A stretch of DNA of 64,000 nt from Labrys sedimenti (GCF_034424805.1 NZ_JAXOUF010000015.1:50047-114046); one strand, 5' to 3'. Numbered from the stretch's first letter, positions 16,861-27,665 are shown. Made by a program: numbers and translations. Notes: generated by a model not told the origin, from the sequence alone.

Positions 16861-17865
16861 ATGGGCAGCATCGATCTCGCCATATTCTGGGCGGCGGTCA
16901 TCGGCTTTGCGGTGATGGCTTATGTCGTCATGGACGGCTTCGACCTCGGTATCGGCATCCTGTTCCCGACCTTTGCGGTGGGCGAGGAGCGCGACCAGGC
17001 GATGAACTCGATCGCGCCGGTGTGGGACGGCAACGAGACCTGGCTGGTGATGGGCGGCGGCGGTCTGCTTGCGGCCTTCCCGCTGGCCTATGCCATCATC
17101 CTTCCGGCCACCTATCCGCTGATCATCGCCATGTTGCTCGGGCTCGTCTTTCGCGGCGTCGCCTTCGAGTTTCGCTGGCGCGATCCGCGCCACCGTCCGT
17201 TGTGGGACACGGCATTCTGCCTTGGGTCGGTCGTCGCTGCGTCGGCGCAGGGCGTGACGCTTGGCGCGATCCTGCAAGGCGTCCATGTCGAGAACGAGGC
17301 CTATGCCGGCGGCTGGCTGGATTGGCTGAGCCCCTTCAGCGTGTTGACGGGGCTGGCCGTGGTGACCGGCTATGCCTTGCTGGGGGCGACCTGGCTGATC
17401 TGGAAGACGGAAGGGACGAGCCAGTTCCATGCCCGCCGCCTGGCGTTCTGGCTGGGCGTGGCCACGCTTCTCGCTCTCGGGGCCGTCAGCGCGGCCACGC
17501 CGTTCCTGCACTATGATTATTGGCGACGCTGGTTTGCCATGCCGGGCGTGCTGCTGACTGCCCAGGTGCCGCTGCTCGTGGCGATCTGCACGGCGACCTT
17601 CTTCTGGAGCCTGCGGCGCGAGCGGGAGCGGCTGCCCTTCCTGATGGCTCTGGCGCTGTTCCTGCTTGGCTTCATCGGGCTCGGGATCAGCATCTATCCC
17701 TATGTGGTGCCCCGCGCCGTGACGATCTGGGAGGCGGCGGCACCACCCGAGAGCCAGGCCTTCATGCTGGTCGGGGCCCTCGTCATCATCCCCCTCATCC
17801 TCGTCTATACCGGCTGGGCCTATTGGGTATTTCGCGGCAAGGCCGGCATCCATGGCTATCATTGA
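16861..17865 (+). CDS. cydB: Cytochrome bd (CioB-type) oxidase subunit II
   Basis: This 334-residue polytopic protein starts at the ATG at 16861 after AAGGAG. Diagnostic segments are VMDGFDLGIGILFP in the first span, PVWDGNETWLVMGGGGLLAAFP, and RGVAFEFRWRD. It forms the quinol:O2 oxidoreductase with CydA, reducing oxygen with high affinity without pumping protons. The stop overlaps the start of the small gene that follows (TGATG). Confidence 0.9.
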   Translation: MGSIDLAIFWAAVIGFAVMAYVVMDGFDLGIGILFPTFAVGEERDQAMNSIAPVWDGNETWLVMGGGGLLAAFPLAYAIILPATYPLIIAMLLGLVFRGVAFEFRWRDPRHRPLWDTAFCLGSVVAASAQGVTLGAILQGVHVENEAYAGGWLDWLSPFSVLTGLAVVTGYALLGATWLIWKTEGTSQFHARRLAFWLGVATLLALGAVSAATPFLHYDYWRRWFAMPGVLLTAQVPLLVAICTATFFWSLRRERERLPFLMALALFLLGFIGLGISIYPYVVPRAVTIWEAAAPPESQAFMLVGALVIIPLILVYTGWAYWVFRGKAGIHGYH

Positions 17866-17981
17866 TGGCGTCGAGAACACCCTTCTGGAAACGGCTCGCC
17901 TGGATGCTCGTGATCTGGGCCGCCAGCATCAGCGTGCTCGGGATGGCAGCGGCCGTGATCCGGCTATGCCTTCTGCGTTAG
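17865..17981 (+). CDS. DUF2474-family single-span small protein of the bd oxidase operon
   Basis: A 38-codon gene starts at the ATG overlapping the cydB stop and ends TAG at 17981. The peptide begins MASRTPFWKRLAWMLVIW, has one hydrophobic helix through AASISVLGMAAAVIRL and ends LCLLR. A basic-aromatic FWKRLxW start followed by one span right after cioB is typical of DUF2474. Such peptides, like CydX, are thought to stabilise the oxidase. It is easily missed because of its size. Confidence 0.75.
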   Translation: MASRTPFWKRLAWMLVIWAASISVLGMAAAVIRLCLLR

Positions 17982-18112
17982 TCCGGAATGGATCTTCTCG
18001 AGCCGGATCGGCGTTGGACGATTAGGCATGGGCTCGCGCAGCCCACAAGTCTCTGCGTTCGGGGATTACAGCATAGCGGCATTCATCTGAAAGCATCCGA
18101 CAGGGAGGCGAA

Positions 18113-18748
18113 ATGACCAGAAGAGCCAAACCCGAGAACGACATTCATGGGGCACCGGAGCCGGCAAATGCGCCGGGGCCGACAGCGAAGGCGACGGAGC
18201 AGGCCGATCCATCTCCGGCCGGATCAGCCGACGATGCCGCTGCGATCATCGCCAGGCTCGAGGCTGACAATGCCGCGTTGAAGGATCGCTTGTTGCGGGC
18301 GCTGGCCGAAACAGAGAATGTGCGCCGCCGTGCCGAGCGTGAGCTGAATGATGCGCGCCAATATGCCGTCGCGAAATTTGCCGGCGACATGCTGGGAGTG
18401 GCTGACAATATCGAGCGCGCCATCGCCAACGTGCCGGCGCAAGTCCGCGAAGGCGACGAGGCGGTCAGGACGCTGATTGAAGGGGTAGAGCTCACGGAAA
18501 AGGAGCTGCTGCGTTCGCTGGAAAGACATGGCGTCAGGAAGCTCGATCCCCTGGGAGAGCGCTTCGATCCCAATTTCCATGAAGCGCTGTTCGAGGTGCC
18601 CGATCCTTCGGTGCCGAGCGGCACCGTCAGCAAGGTCATCGGCGCCGGGTATTCGATCGGAACGCGCTCCTTGCGCCCGGCCAGGGTCGGCGTTTCCAGC
18701 GGTGGGCCGAGGCAACCCGCGGAAGCCGGGGCCGGAAGGCAGCCCTGA
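18113..18748 (+). CDS. grpE: Nucleotide exchange factor GrpE (stress-island copy)
   Basis: This 211-residue protein has a disordered N-terminus, a long coiled coil at about 45-110 (IIARLEADNAALKDRLLRALAETENVRRRAERE) and the C-terminal beta domain (LDPLGERFDPNFHEALFEVPDP, GTVSKVIGAGYSIGTRSLRPARVGVS). It releases ADP from DnaK. The ATG at 18113 follows AGGGAGGCG. Placement next to dnaK and away from an hrcA-type heat-shock context suggests a secondary chaperone set. Confidence 0.88.
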   Translation: MTRRAKPENDIHGAPEPANAPGPTAKATEQADPSPAGSADDAAAIIARLEADNAALKDRLLRALAETENVRRRAERELNDARQYAVAKFAGDMLGVADNIERAIANVPAQVREGDEAVRTLIEGVELTEKELLRSLERHGVRKLDPLGERFDPNFHEALFEVPDPSVPSGTVSKVIGAGYSIGTRSLRPARVGVSSGGPRQPAEAGAGRQP

Positions 18749-18815
18749 CGGCGCGGCTGGCAGCGATGGCCGGCCATCGAACCTGTCGGTTCCTGGCTCA
18801 GCCGGCCCTGCCTGC

Positions 18816-18851
18816 GGACACTTTGTCTACGGTTGCGCGGACATGTTGTCC
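18816..18851 (+). promoter_or_regulatory. Paired GGACA-N3-TGTC sites, candidate upstream activating sequences for dnaK
   Basis: Two dyads, GGACA-CTT-TGTCT (18816-18828) and GGACA-TGT-TGTCC (18839-18851), have centres 23 bases apart. They lie about 55-90 bases upstream of the -24 element at 18904, the usual position for enhancer sites of NtrC-type activators. The same paired motif with near-equal spacing occurs before the ydeP-like gene. The cluster's own sigma-54 activator gene (broken) is an obvious candidate binder. Confidence 0.6.
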
Positions 18852-18903
18852 TGATCGACCGGGGACTCTCCCATAAGTCATTGATATCGCTGTGTATCCA
18901 GTC

Positions 18904-18919
18904 TGGCACGTCTGTTGCT
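18904..18919 (+). promoter_or_regulatory. Sigma-54 (-24/-12) promoter upstream of dnaK
   Basis: TGGCACG-TCTG-TTGCT matches the RpoN consensus TGGCACG-N4-TTGCW at every defined position. It lies 275 bases before the dnaK start, in the 446-base gap after grpE, which has no convincing gene. Enhancer-like sites lie just upstream. Control of a dnaK locus by sigma-54 is unusual, since these loci usually depend on RpoH or HrcA. Confidence 0.75.
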
Positions 18920-19194
18920 GTCACGTCGAGGCCAGCGCTCGGCGGCAGCGCCACAAACAGACGGGACATCATGGCATCGTACTTGACGATATCCGGCCGC
19001 CCGCATGGCCATCCGGAACAGCAAGGCCAGGGGCTGGCGCCGGACGAGCCAAAACACCCAATGCCGTCTCTCGGAAGAGAGGCGAATGGCCCGCTGCCGG
19101 GCAGCAAATCCTCCGCCTGAGACATCTCGACCGCGGCAATCACAACAAAAGCGGCAACACATATTCCAGCAATCAAATAACAGGGAGCATCTTC

Positions 19195-21096
<1,902 letters not shown>

Positions 21097-21173
21097 CCTG
21101 GCGACGGGGTTGCAGGCCGCCCCTGCCGCGAAAGGCATTTTGCTCGCGACGCGGAGCCTGCCTGCCTGACTGA

Positions 21174-21199
21174 CCGCGAAAAATGCTCTAGCATCGCGG
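21174..21199. other. Interrupted hairpin downstream of dnaK
   Basis: CCGCG and CGCGG arms enclose a second stem ATGCT-CT-AGCAT, with four unpaired A on the left side. It lies in the 223-base dnaK-cbpA gap. With no T-run it is more likely an mRNA-processing hairpin or a repeat relic than a terminator. Confidence 0.4.
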
Positions 21200-21319
21200 C
21201 CTGCGCCGGGCCGAGTCCTTGGCGTTTCCAACATCGACCGGAGGCGCGATGGAGCGCCTTCTTGAAGCTTATGAACCGTCAAATCGCAAAACGCCGTGGA
21301 AATGCTATCGGAGTAGGTT

Positions 21320-22225
21320 GTGAGAAATCCTTACGAGGTTCTGGGTGTTGCCCCGACGGCATCTTCGGCCGAGATCCAGAGCGCCTATCGCAAGCTTGCG
21401 AAGAAACTGCATCCGGATCTCAATCCCGGTGACAAGGGGGCCGAGGAGAAGTTCAAGGAAGTCGCGGGCGCCTACGACCTGCTCAGCGACGCCGACAAAC
21501 GCAAGCGCTTCGACAATGGCGAGATCGATGCGAGTGGTGCGGAACGCCCGCCGCAGCATTTCTACCGTGAATATGCCGGCGCCGATCACGATCATCCCTA
21601 TGTCGATGCCTCCGGTTTCGCCGACTTCATGGACGGGGAGGATGCGTTTGCCGAATTGCTGAGGCGCGGCCAGCGAGCGCGCGCGAACCGGCGTGGCCAG
21701 GATCTGCACTATCGGCTGCCGATCGAGTTCGTCGAGTCGGTCATGGGTGCGAACAAGCGCCTGACCCTGCCGGATGGCGGCACGCTCGACGTGAAGATTC
21801 CGCCGGGCTTGGTGGATGGCCAGACCCTGCGCCTGAAGGGCAAGGGTGCGCCGGGCGCCGGTACGGGCGGTGCCGGCGATGCCCTGATCGAAGTGGAGGT
21901 TTTGCCCGATCGTCGTTTCACGCGCGAGGGCGACGACATCACGCTGGAATTGCCGGTTTCGCTGTCGGAGGCCGTGCTCGGGGGGCGGGTGCGTGTTCCC
22001 ACCCCGACCGGTGATGTGACGATGTCCGTGCCGAAAGGATCGAACACCGGCACGACCCTGCGCCTCAAGGGCAAGGGGGCGCCTCGCAAGGGCGGAGGGC
22101 AGGGTGACCAATTCGTCAAGCTCAAGATCGTCCTTCCCAGGGGGGCCGATCCGGACCTCGAAGCGTTCGTTTCGAACTGGGCCAAGGGCAAGGACTTCAA
22201 TCCCCGCGAGGATAGAGCATCATGA
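21320..22225 (+). CDS. cbpA: CbpA-like class II J-domain co-chaperone
   Basis: This 301-residue protein starts at a GTG after GGAGTAGG. The J domain (residues 2-70) has the HPD motif in KKLHPDLNPGD. It has no CxxCxGxG zinc repeats, so it is the CbpA/DjlA class rather than canonical DnaJ. Two beta-sandwich substrate domains follow, each with a GxxLRLKGKGAP segment. It stimulates DnaK ATPase and delivers clients. The stop overlaps the following cbpM start (ATGA). Confidence 0.9.
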   Translation: MRNPYEVLGVAPTASSAEIQSAYRKLAKKLHPDLNPGDKGAEEKFKEVAGAYDLLSDADKRKRFDNGEIDASGAERPPQHFYREYAGADHDHPYVDASGFADFMDGEDAFAELLRRGQRARANRRGQDLHYRLPIEFVESVMGANKRLTLPDGGTLDVKIPPGLVDGQTLRLKGKGAPGAGTGGAGDALIEVEVLPDRRFTREGDDITLELPVSLSEAVLGGRVRVPTPTGDVTMSVPKGSNTGTTLRLKGKGAPRKGGGQGDQFVKLKIVLPRGADPDLEAFVSNWAKGKDFNPREDRAS

Positions 22226-22500
22226 GCATGAACAAGCAGGAATTTCTGGCGAGTTCCGGCATCCAGGTGCAGACACTCGAATTGTGGCTCGAGCAGCGCT
22301 GGCTCATTCCGCGTCTGACGCAAGCGGGGGTGCAATTCACCGAGATCGATATTGCGCGTGCGCGCCTGATTCAGGACCTGAAGAACGATATCGGGGCCAA
22401 TGACGAGGGTATCGATGTCATCCTGCACCTGATGGACCAACTCCACGGGCTGCGCCAGGTCCTGGCGCAGTTGCGTGGGAACATGCAGGAACGTTCCTAG
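22222..22500 (+). CDS. cbpM: Chaperone modulator CbpM
   Basis: This 92-residue MerR-like helical protein (LASSGIQVQTLELWLEQRWLIP, then DIARARLIQDLKNDIGANDEGIDVILHLMDQLH) matches CbpM. In E. coli CbpM binds the CbpA J domain and blocks its action on DnaK. Overlap with the upstream CbpA gene supports coupled production of co-chaperone and inhibitor. Confidence 0.86.
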   Translation: MSMNKQEFLASSGIQVQTLELWLEQRWLIPRLTQAGVQFTEIDIARARLIQDLKNDIGANDEGIDVILHLMDQLHGLRQVLAQLRGNMQERS

Positions 22501-22523
22501 CTAGAGACTGGGAGGAGAGTGGC

Positions 22524-22745
22524 ATGAACGAAAGCCCAATGGCGTCCGAACCGGGAATCGATGTCCTCATCCTGCAGGCCCTGATGCGCAAGCTGGTGGC
22601 CAAAGGGCTTCTTTCGCCGGATGACGTGCGCGCCTTGCTGTTCGAGGCGGCAACCCGCCTCGACATCGACGGCAGCCAGCAGACCCCCCAAGCAGCCCGG
22701 GAGATGGTGGAAGAGAGTCTGGCGCCTGCGTTTCTGGGAGGCTGA
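22524..22745 (+). CDS. Small conserved-looking hypothetical protein after cbpM
   Basis: This 73-residue ORF starts at an ATG behind GGGAGGAGAG. It has a helical pattern (DVLILQALMRKLVAKGLLSPDDVRALLFEAATRLD) and no signal or membrane segment. It sits 24 bases after cbpM and 45 before the response-regulator gene, on the same strand. I do not recognise a family. Good ribosome-binding site, spacing and codon use support a real gene. Confidence 0.6.
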   Translation: MNESPMASEPGIDVLILQALMRKLVAKGLLSPDDVRALLFEAATRLDIDGSQQTPQAAREMVEESLAPAFLGG

Positions 22746-22790
22746 CGGTTCCTCACGTCAGGCCAGGGTGCGGTTGGGAAGGAAGTGTTG

Positions 22791-24090
22791 ATGTCCGAGG
22801 ATCCCGCTCACGATACTGCCGGCCCTGCCGCAGATCCACAATTCGGGCCGTGGCTGGCCCAGGCCTCGATCCTGGTCGTCGACGACGAGCCGGGGATGCG
22901 CAATTTCCTGGTCAAGATCCTGGGGCCGCGCAGCAAGCTGATAGCCGAAGCCGCGGACACCAAACAGGCGTCCCAGAAACTCGACCAGCAGCACTTCGAC
23001 GTGGTCATTCTCGACAATATCATGCCGAGACAGAACGGCCTGGATTGGCTTGCCGAACAGCGAGCCGTCGGGTTCTTCGCCGATGTCATCCTGATGACGG
23101 CCTATGCCGACCTGGACACCGCGATCGGTGCCTTGCGGGCGGGCGCCGTCGATTTCGTGCTCAAGCCGTTTCGCTCCAACCAGCTTCTCAATGCGGTTGC
23201 CCGTTGTCTTGACCGGATCAGGCTGCAGCGTGAGAACGACGTCCTGCACCATGAGCTGAAATCGCCAGGCCATCAGATCTTCCTGAGCAACAAGCTGCTG
23301 GGCGACTCCAGGGCGATCCGGAATGTGCGCCAGTCCATCGCACGCGTTGCACCCTTGCCGACCTTGGTCCTGTTGACTGGCAGGTCGGGAACCGGAAAGG
23401 AAGTCGCGGCACGTTCGCTTCACTCGCTTTCCGGCCATTCCGACAAGCTTTTCGTGCCGATCAATTGCGGTGCCATCCCGGCGGACATGATCGAAAGCGA
23501 ATTGTTCGGCCATCTGAAAGGAGCCTTCACCGGGGCGGGCAGGGCGCGGGAGTGTCAGGCCGGTCGGCTCGGAACGCGAGGTTCCCTTCGACGCCCGCTT
23601 CATCTTTGCCACCAATGCCGATCTTCCCAAGCGCGTCGAGGCCGGCAGTTTTCGTGCCGATCTCTTCTTCCGTATCAATGTCGTGCAGATCCATTTGCCG
23701 CTGCTGAAGGATCGCGGCGACGATGTGCAGGAACTTGCGGCCCTGTTCATGCGCGAATTCGCCCAGCAGCTCGGCATGCCCCCTGTCACCATCGACGACA
23801 GGGTACGCGCTGCGCTCGCACGCTATGATTGGCCGGGAAACATCCGGGTACTTCGCAATCTCATCGAACGAACGGTGATCCTCGGCGGTTTTCCGGAGGA
23901 TATCGAGCGCATTGCCAGTGACGGCGATGACGACAGGGGCGGCCAGAGCCTGGCCGAGGTGGAACGGCGCCACATTCTGTTGGTCCTGCGCGAGGTCAAG
24001 GGCGATCGAGAAGAGGCTGCCCGCCGCCTCGGGATCTCGCGCAAGACCATCGATCGCAAATGCCTGGCCGGCCAATATCCTGGCAGCTGG
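22791..24090 (+). pseudogene. Sigma-54-dependent NtrC-family response regulator, internally deleted and frameshifted
   Basis: The first frame encodes a receiver domain (ILVVDDEPGMRNFL, phospho-acceptor in VVILDNIMPRQNG, lysine in FVLKPF) and the start of an AAA+ domain with Walker A TGRSGTGKE and the sigma-54 contact loop GAFTGA. Just after that (about 23540-23555) the sequence jumps to another frame that resumes at SVRPVGSEREVPFDARFIFATNADL, so roughly 40 residues including Walker B are missing. The second frame continues through FRADLFFRINVV to a Fis-type helix-turn-helix (EAARRLGISRKTIDRK). It then runs into a permease fragment. As it stands it cannot make a working activator; a true deletion or an assembly collapse are both possible. 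Confidence 0.8.
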
Positions 24091-24574
24091 CGCGGTGATC
24101 TCGATCTTCAGCGTGACGCTGATCTCGCTCTACGGACAGACCAGAATCCTCTTCGCCATCTCGCGCGACGGGCTGCTGCCGCCGATTCTGCATCGGGTCG
24201 ATCCGCGTTCGATGACACCCGTGGCCTGCACGATCCTTGTGTCGATCTTCGTCGCGCTGATCGCCGCCTTCGTGCCGTCCGACATGCTCTGGGACCTGAC
24301 TAGCATGGGCACGCTTTCGGCGTTCATGGTCGTTTCGGCCGGTGTGATCATCCTGCGCTATAAGCACCCGGACATGCCGCGGGGTTTCACTGTTCCCTTC
24401 TTCCCGGTCCTGCCGATCCTGAGCATCGCGAGCTGCCTCTATCTGATCTTCCAGCTGCATTGGACGGTTTTCGCCGTGACGGGCGCCTGGCTGGTGCTCG
24501 CAGCATTGGTCTACTTTGGCTACTCCATGCGGCGCTCCAAGCTTGAAGCCATGGCGCCAGGGGCTGCGGAATGA
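24069..24574 (+). pseudogene. APC-family amino-acid permease, C-terminal fragment
   Basis: About 165 residues in one frame (ILAAGAVISIFSVTLISLYGQTRILFAISRDGLLP onward) match the C-terminal third of APC amino-acid transporters, including RTRILFA-like and SAFMVVSAGVIILRYKHPDMPRGF motifs and three to four membrane spans. No N-terminal part exists; it begins where the response-regulator frame ends, so one deletion seems to have joined the two. The stop overlaps the UspA start. Confidence 0.75.
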
Positions 24575-25452
24575 GGTACATCGTGGGATTGTCGCCCGAT
24601 CAGGGCGGTCGCGAAGCACTGGCGCTGGGTTCACTCCTGGCGCGCTCAAGCCGAGGCTCAATCACGGTGGTCACCGTGGTGCCCGAGACATGGGGGCCAC
24701 CCTCCCTGGCGCGGGTCGACGCCGAATATGCGCAGTTTGTCCTGCAGAACGCGCAGAAGTCGCTCGCAAAGGCAAAGGCATCGATATCGAGCGATGTCGA
24801 TGCCGATTTCATCGCGGTTCCCGCCAAGTCCGCGCGTGACGGGCTGTTGCGGGCCGCCCAGGACATGGGTGCCGATTGCATCGTCGTGGGCTCGTCCCGC
24901 TCGGCACCGCCCGGGCGCTTTGCTGAGGGGAGCGTGGCGACGGGGCTGCTGCATTCGGCCGATCTGCCGATTGCCATCGCGCCCCGCGGCTATCTACCCG
25001 ATCCCAGGAGTGTCGTCAGGCGTATCAGTTGCGCCTTCTCGCCTTCTCCTGCCTCGGCGGTCGTGGTGCGAAAAAGCGCCGAGCTGTGCGGTATTTTCGA
25101 GGTGCCGCTCAGGCTCGTCACCCTGATTGCGCGCGACAAGCAGATGTACCCCACCGGGGCGGGATACGATGCCGAAAACATGGTCGCCAACACCATGCGC
25201 GAGCAGGCCCAGGTGACGCTCGACGAGATGACGGCGGATTGGGACGGCGCGATCCAGCTCACCAGCGAGATCGGTGACGGCAAGACCTGGAAGTCGGCGT
25301 TTGACTCCCTGCTCTGGGCCAGCGCCGAGATCCTGGTGATCGGTTCGAGCAGCCTCGGGCCGATTGCGCGGGTCTTTCTCGGCTCGAAATCCGGCAAGAT
25401 CGCCCAGAACTCGCCGGTACCCTGCCTGATCATGCCGCGGCACGGCAGCTAG
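24571..25452 (+). CDS. Tandem universal stress protein (UspA-like, two domains)
   Basis: This 293-residue protein has two Usp domains. The first (1-140) contains GADCIVVGSSRSAPPGRFAEGSVATGLLHSADLPIAI, close to the ATP-binding G-x2-G-x9-G-S/T pattern. The second (150-293) ends ASAEILVIGSSSLGPIARVFLGSKSGKIAQNSPVPCLIMP. The ATG overlaps the permease-fragment stop. Universal stress proteins are often induced by starvation or low oxygen, which fits the bd oxidase and chaperone genes nearby. Confidence 0.85.
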   Translation: MRYIVGLSPDQGGREALALGSLLARSSRGSITVVTVVPETWGPPSLARVDAEYAQFVLQNAQKSLAKAKASISSDVDADFIAVPAKSARDGLLRAAQDMGADCIVVGSSRSAPPGRFAEGSVATGLLHSADLPIAIAPRGYLPDPRSVVRRISCAFSPSPASAVVVRKSAELCGIFEVPLRLVTLIARDKQMYPTGAGYDAENMVANTMREQAQVTLDEMTADWDGAIQLTSEIGDGKTWKSAFDSLLWASAEILVIGSSSLGPIARVFLGSKSGKIAQNSPVPCLIMPRHGS

Positions 25453-25481
25453 CCGTCGTCGCGAGTGCTTGCAGGGTACTT

Positions 25482-25519
25482 GTGGGGATGCAGAAGGCCA
25501 ATCTCCTCTGCGTCCCCAC
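25482..25519 (+). terminator. Strong stem-loop downstream of uspA
   Basis: GTGGGGATGCAGA pairs with TCTGCGTCCCCAC (13 pairs, one G-T) around a 12-base loop, 30 bases after the uspA stop. There is no T-run, so it may be a weak or Rho-assisted terminator, or an mRNA 3'-end stabiliser. Confidence 0.5.
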
Positions 25520-25659
25520 GGCATACTCATTCAAACCGATCGTATCGCCTGCGCAGAAATGGCGGGTCCGATGTGTTCGACAGGAAGACTATCCCGGCCG
25601 GCTCGACTTCGGAGCCCAGTGCCTGTCGCCGCTACCAACTTGATAGGAAGGCCTGGAAA

Positions 25660-26787
25660 ATGGGTTATATCGACACATTCTATAGGTAAACTCTCACTGA
25701 GGACCTGCCATTTCCTGCTCTGCGTGAGAGCGTCGAGTGCGATACCTGCATCGTTGGCGGAGGACTTGCCGGCCTGACCGTCGCGCTACAGTTGGCGCGC
25801 AGTGGGCAGTCCGTGTCCGTATTGGAGGCGCAACGCATCGCCTCGGCCGCCCCCATCCATGGAATAATGAGCGTTTCGCGCCATGAAAATGGCGATGAAT
25901 TGAGGGCCCAGGCCGAACAGCTCCAACGGGAGTTCGACTATTCCGTCGAATATATGCAGCCGGATGAAGTGCGAAGTGCTCTTCGTTCGAATCGCTATTT
26001 TCAGGCTTTGCGCGACCCACGGGCCTTTCATATGCACCCGTTGAACTATCTGCGCGCGATCGCTCGAGAAATCGAGCGCCTAGGCGGGAAGGTGTTCGAA
26101 CCCAGCAGTGCAATATCCGCCGACCTGTCTGGGCCAGAAAAAACACTTCGCACCGTCAACGGCCAGGTCAAGGCGCGGCATGTCGTGATCGCGACCGGGG
26201 GCTACACAACGGAACTGGTTCCACAGTTGAAGCGCGCCTATCTGCCGATTGCCACCTATGTGATGCTTTCCGAAGAGCAGCCGGACCTCATTGCTAACGC
26301 GATAACGACGACGGATGCAGTTCTCGATAGCAGGCGAGCCGGTGATTACTACCGCGTCGTGGACGGTGGAAAGCGCTTGTTATGGGGCGGCCGGATCACC
26401 ACCAGGGTTGCTTCACCCGCTGCATTGGCGACCCAGTTGCGTCGTGAGATGACCAATACCTATCCGCAACTTGCCGATCTCGGAATTGAAACGTCCTGGT
26501 CGGGGCTGATGTCCTATGCGAGGCATCTCATGCCTCAGATCGGCCGATTGCAGGCGGGGGTCTGGTATTGCACCGCATTTGGCGGCCACGGCCTGAACAC
26601 CACGGCAATTGGCGGCAAGGTCATCGCGGAAGCCATCCTCGGGCAATCCGATCGGTACATGCTGTTCGCGCCTTTCGGTCTGGTTTGGGCCGGCGGTCTG
26701 GCGGGCTTGTCGGTTGCGCAACTCACCTATTGGAAACTGCAGACGCAGGATTGGTGGCGCGAACGTTCGTCGTATCAGCAGCACTAA
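25660..26787 (+). pseudogene. FAD-dependent (DAO/PuuB-like) oxidoreductase pseudogene
   Basis: The gene starts MGYIDTFYR behind GGAAGG but meets an in-frame TAA at codon 10 (25687). The same frame then continues LTEDLPFPAL and the dinucleotide-binding motif IVGGGLAGLTVALQLARSG. A second defect follows: VLEAQRIASAA runs straight into PIHGIMSVSRHENGDEL, skipping roughly 60 residues that normally include the ASGRNGG flavin segment. The rest, including VVIATGGYTTEL and the C-terminal TAFGGHGLNTTAIGGKVIAEAI, is intact. Related enzymes oxidise gamma-glutamylputrescine or other amines. Loss of the FAD-contact region means it is very probably dead. Confidence 0.8.
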
Positions 26788-26948
26788 AAATAAGCGGCGC
26801 TTTTGGAAGACATCAAGACAATCAGAGTGTCATGAATGTAATAAATCCTCGTCGAGTAATGAAGCGAGAATATCGCCGGAATCCTGTGGCAAACGTAGAG
26901 CGTATTCATAACGAGAATCCTAAAGAATTACAACATCCGGGGGCGTTG

Positions 26949-27665
26949 ATGTTCGCAAGAGAGACTAATCAGGGTGACGTCGCGAGCGCTACTCTCGTTT
27001 ATCTTGTCGATGACGATGAGGATTTCCGCGAAGAAATAGTGTCGGGCCTGTCCAGACTGGGCTTGAACGCATATGGATTTGACAGCGCCGCGGCCCTGTA
27101 CCGGGCCTATGCCGTCATGCCCCCTGAAATCGTTGTCCTCGACATTGGCCTGGAGGGCGAAGACGGCCTGTCCATAGCGGCCCATTTGCGGGCATCGCAG
27201 CCGATCGGGATCATCATGGCTACGGCCCGAGGGGCTGTCGACGACCGGGTTGCCGGCCTTGAGAAGGGTGCGGATGTCTATCTGGTGAAGCCCATCGATG
27301 TTCGGGAACTGGCCGCCACGATTGTGGCAGTCCACAATCGCGTCAACTGGTACCGCGAGGCGCCGGCTCCCCCTCAAGCCCCGCAATGGGCTCTGGTGGA
27401 AGGGGGCTGGGCAATCATTGACGGCCTGGGCAACCGCCTGCGCCTGACCGTCTCCGAGCAGCGCCTCTTGGGATGTTTGTTCAAGGAGCGCGGCAACACC
27501 GTCGAGCGCAGCGTGCTCGCCGCAATCATGGGCGAGGATGCCTACAACTTCAACTATGCCCACCTTGATACCATCGTAAGTCGCCTGCGCCGGAGGGCGA
27601 GAAAATCCAACATGCTTCTGCCCTTGCATGCTATTCGCGGGCTTGGGTTTACTTTTCCCGAGTAG
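26949..27665 (+). CDS. Orphan OmpR-type response regulator (REC-wHTH), copy A
   Basis: This 238-residue protein has a receiver domain (VYLVDDDEDF acidic pocket, phospho-acceptor Asp in IVVLDIGL, Thr in IMATARG, Lys in YLVKPID). A C-terminal winged helix (LTVSEQRLLGCLF, LDTIVSRLRRRARK, IRGLGFTF) follows. The start at 26949 was chosen by alignment to the paralogue at 29718; an upstream ATG at 26832 would give an unmatched extension. By my count the two differ at 46 of 238 positions (about 80% identity). No histidine kinase lies nearby. Confidence 0.82.
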   Translation: MFARETNQGDVASATLVYLVDDDEDFREEIVSGLSRLGLNAYGFDSAAALYRAYAVMPPEIVVLDIGLEGEDGLSIAAHLRASQPIGIIMATARGAVDDRVAGLEKGADVYLVKPIDVRELAATIVAVHNRVNWYREAPAPPQAPQWALVEGGWAIIDGLGNRLRLTVSEQRLLGCLFKERGNTVERSVLAAIMGEDAYNFNYAHLDTIVSRLRRRARKSNMLLPLHAIRGLGFTFPE

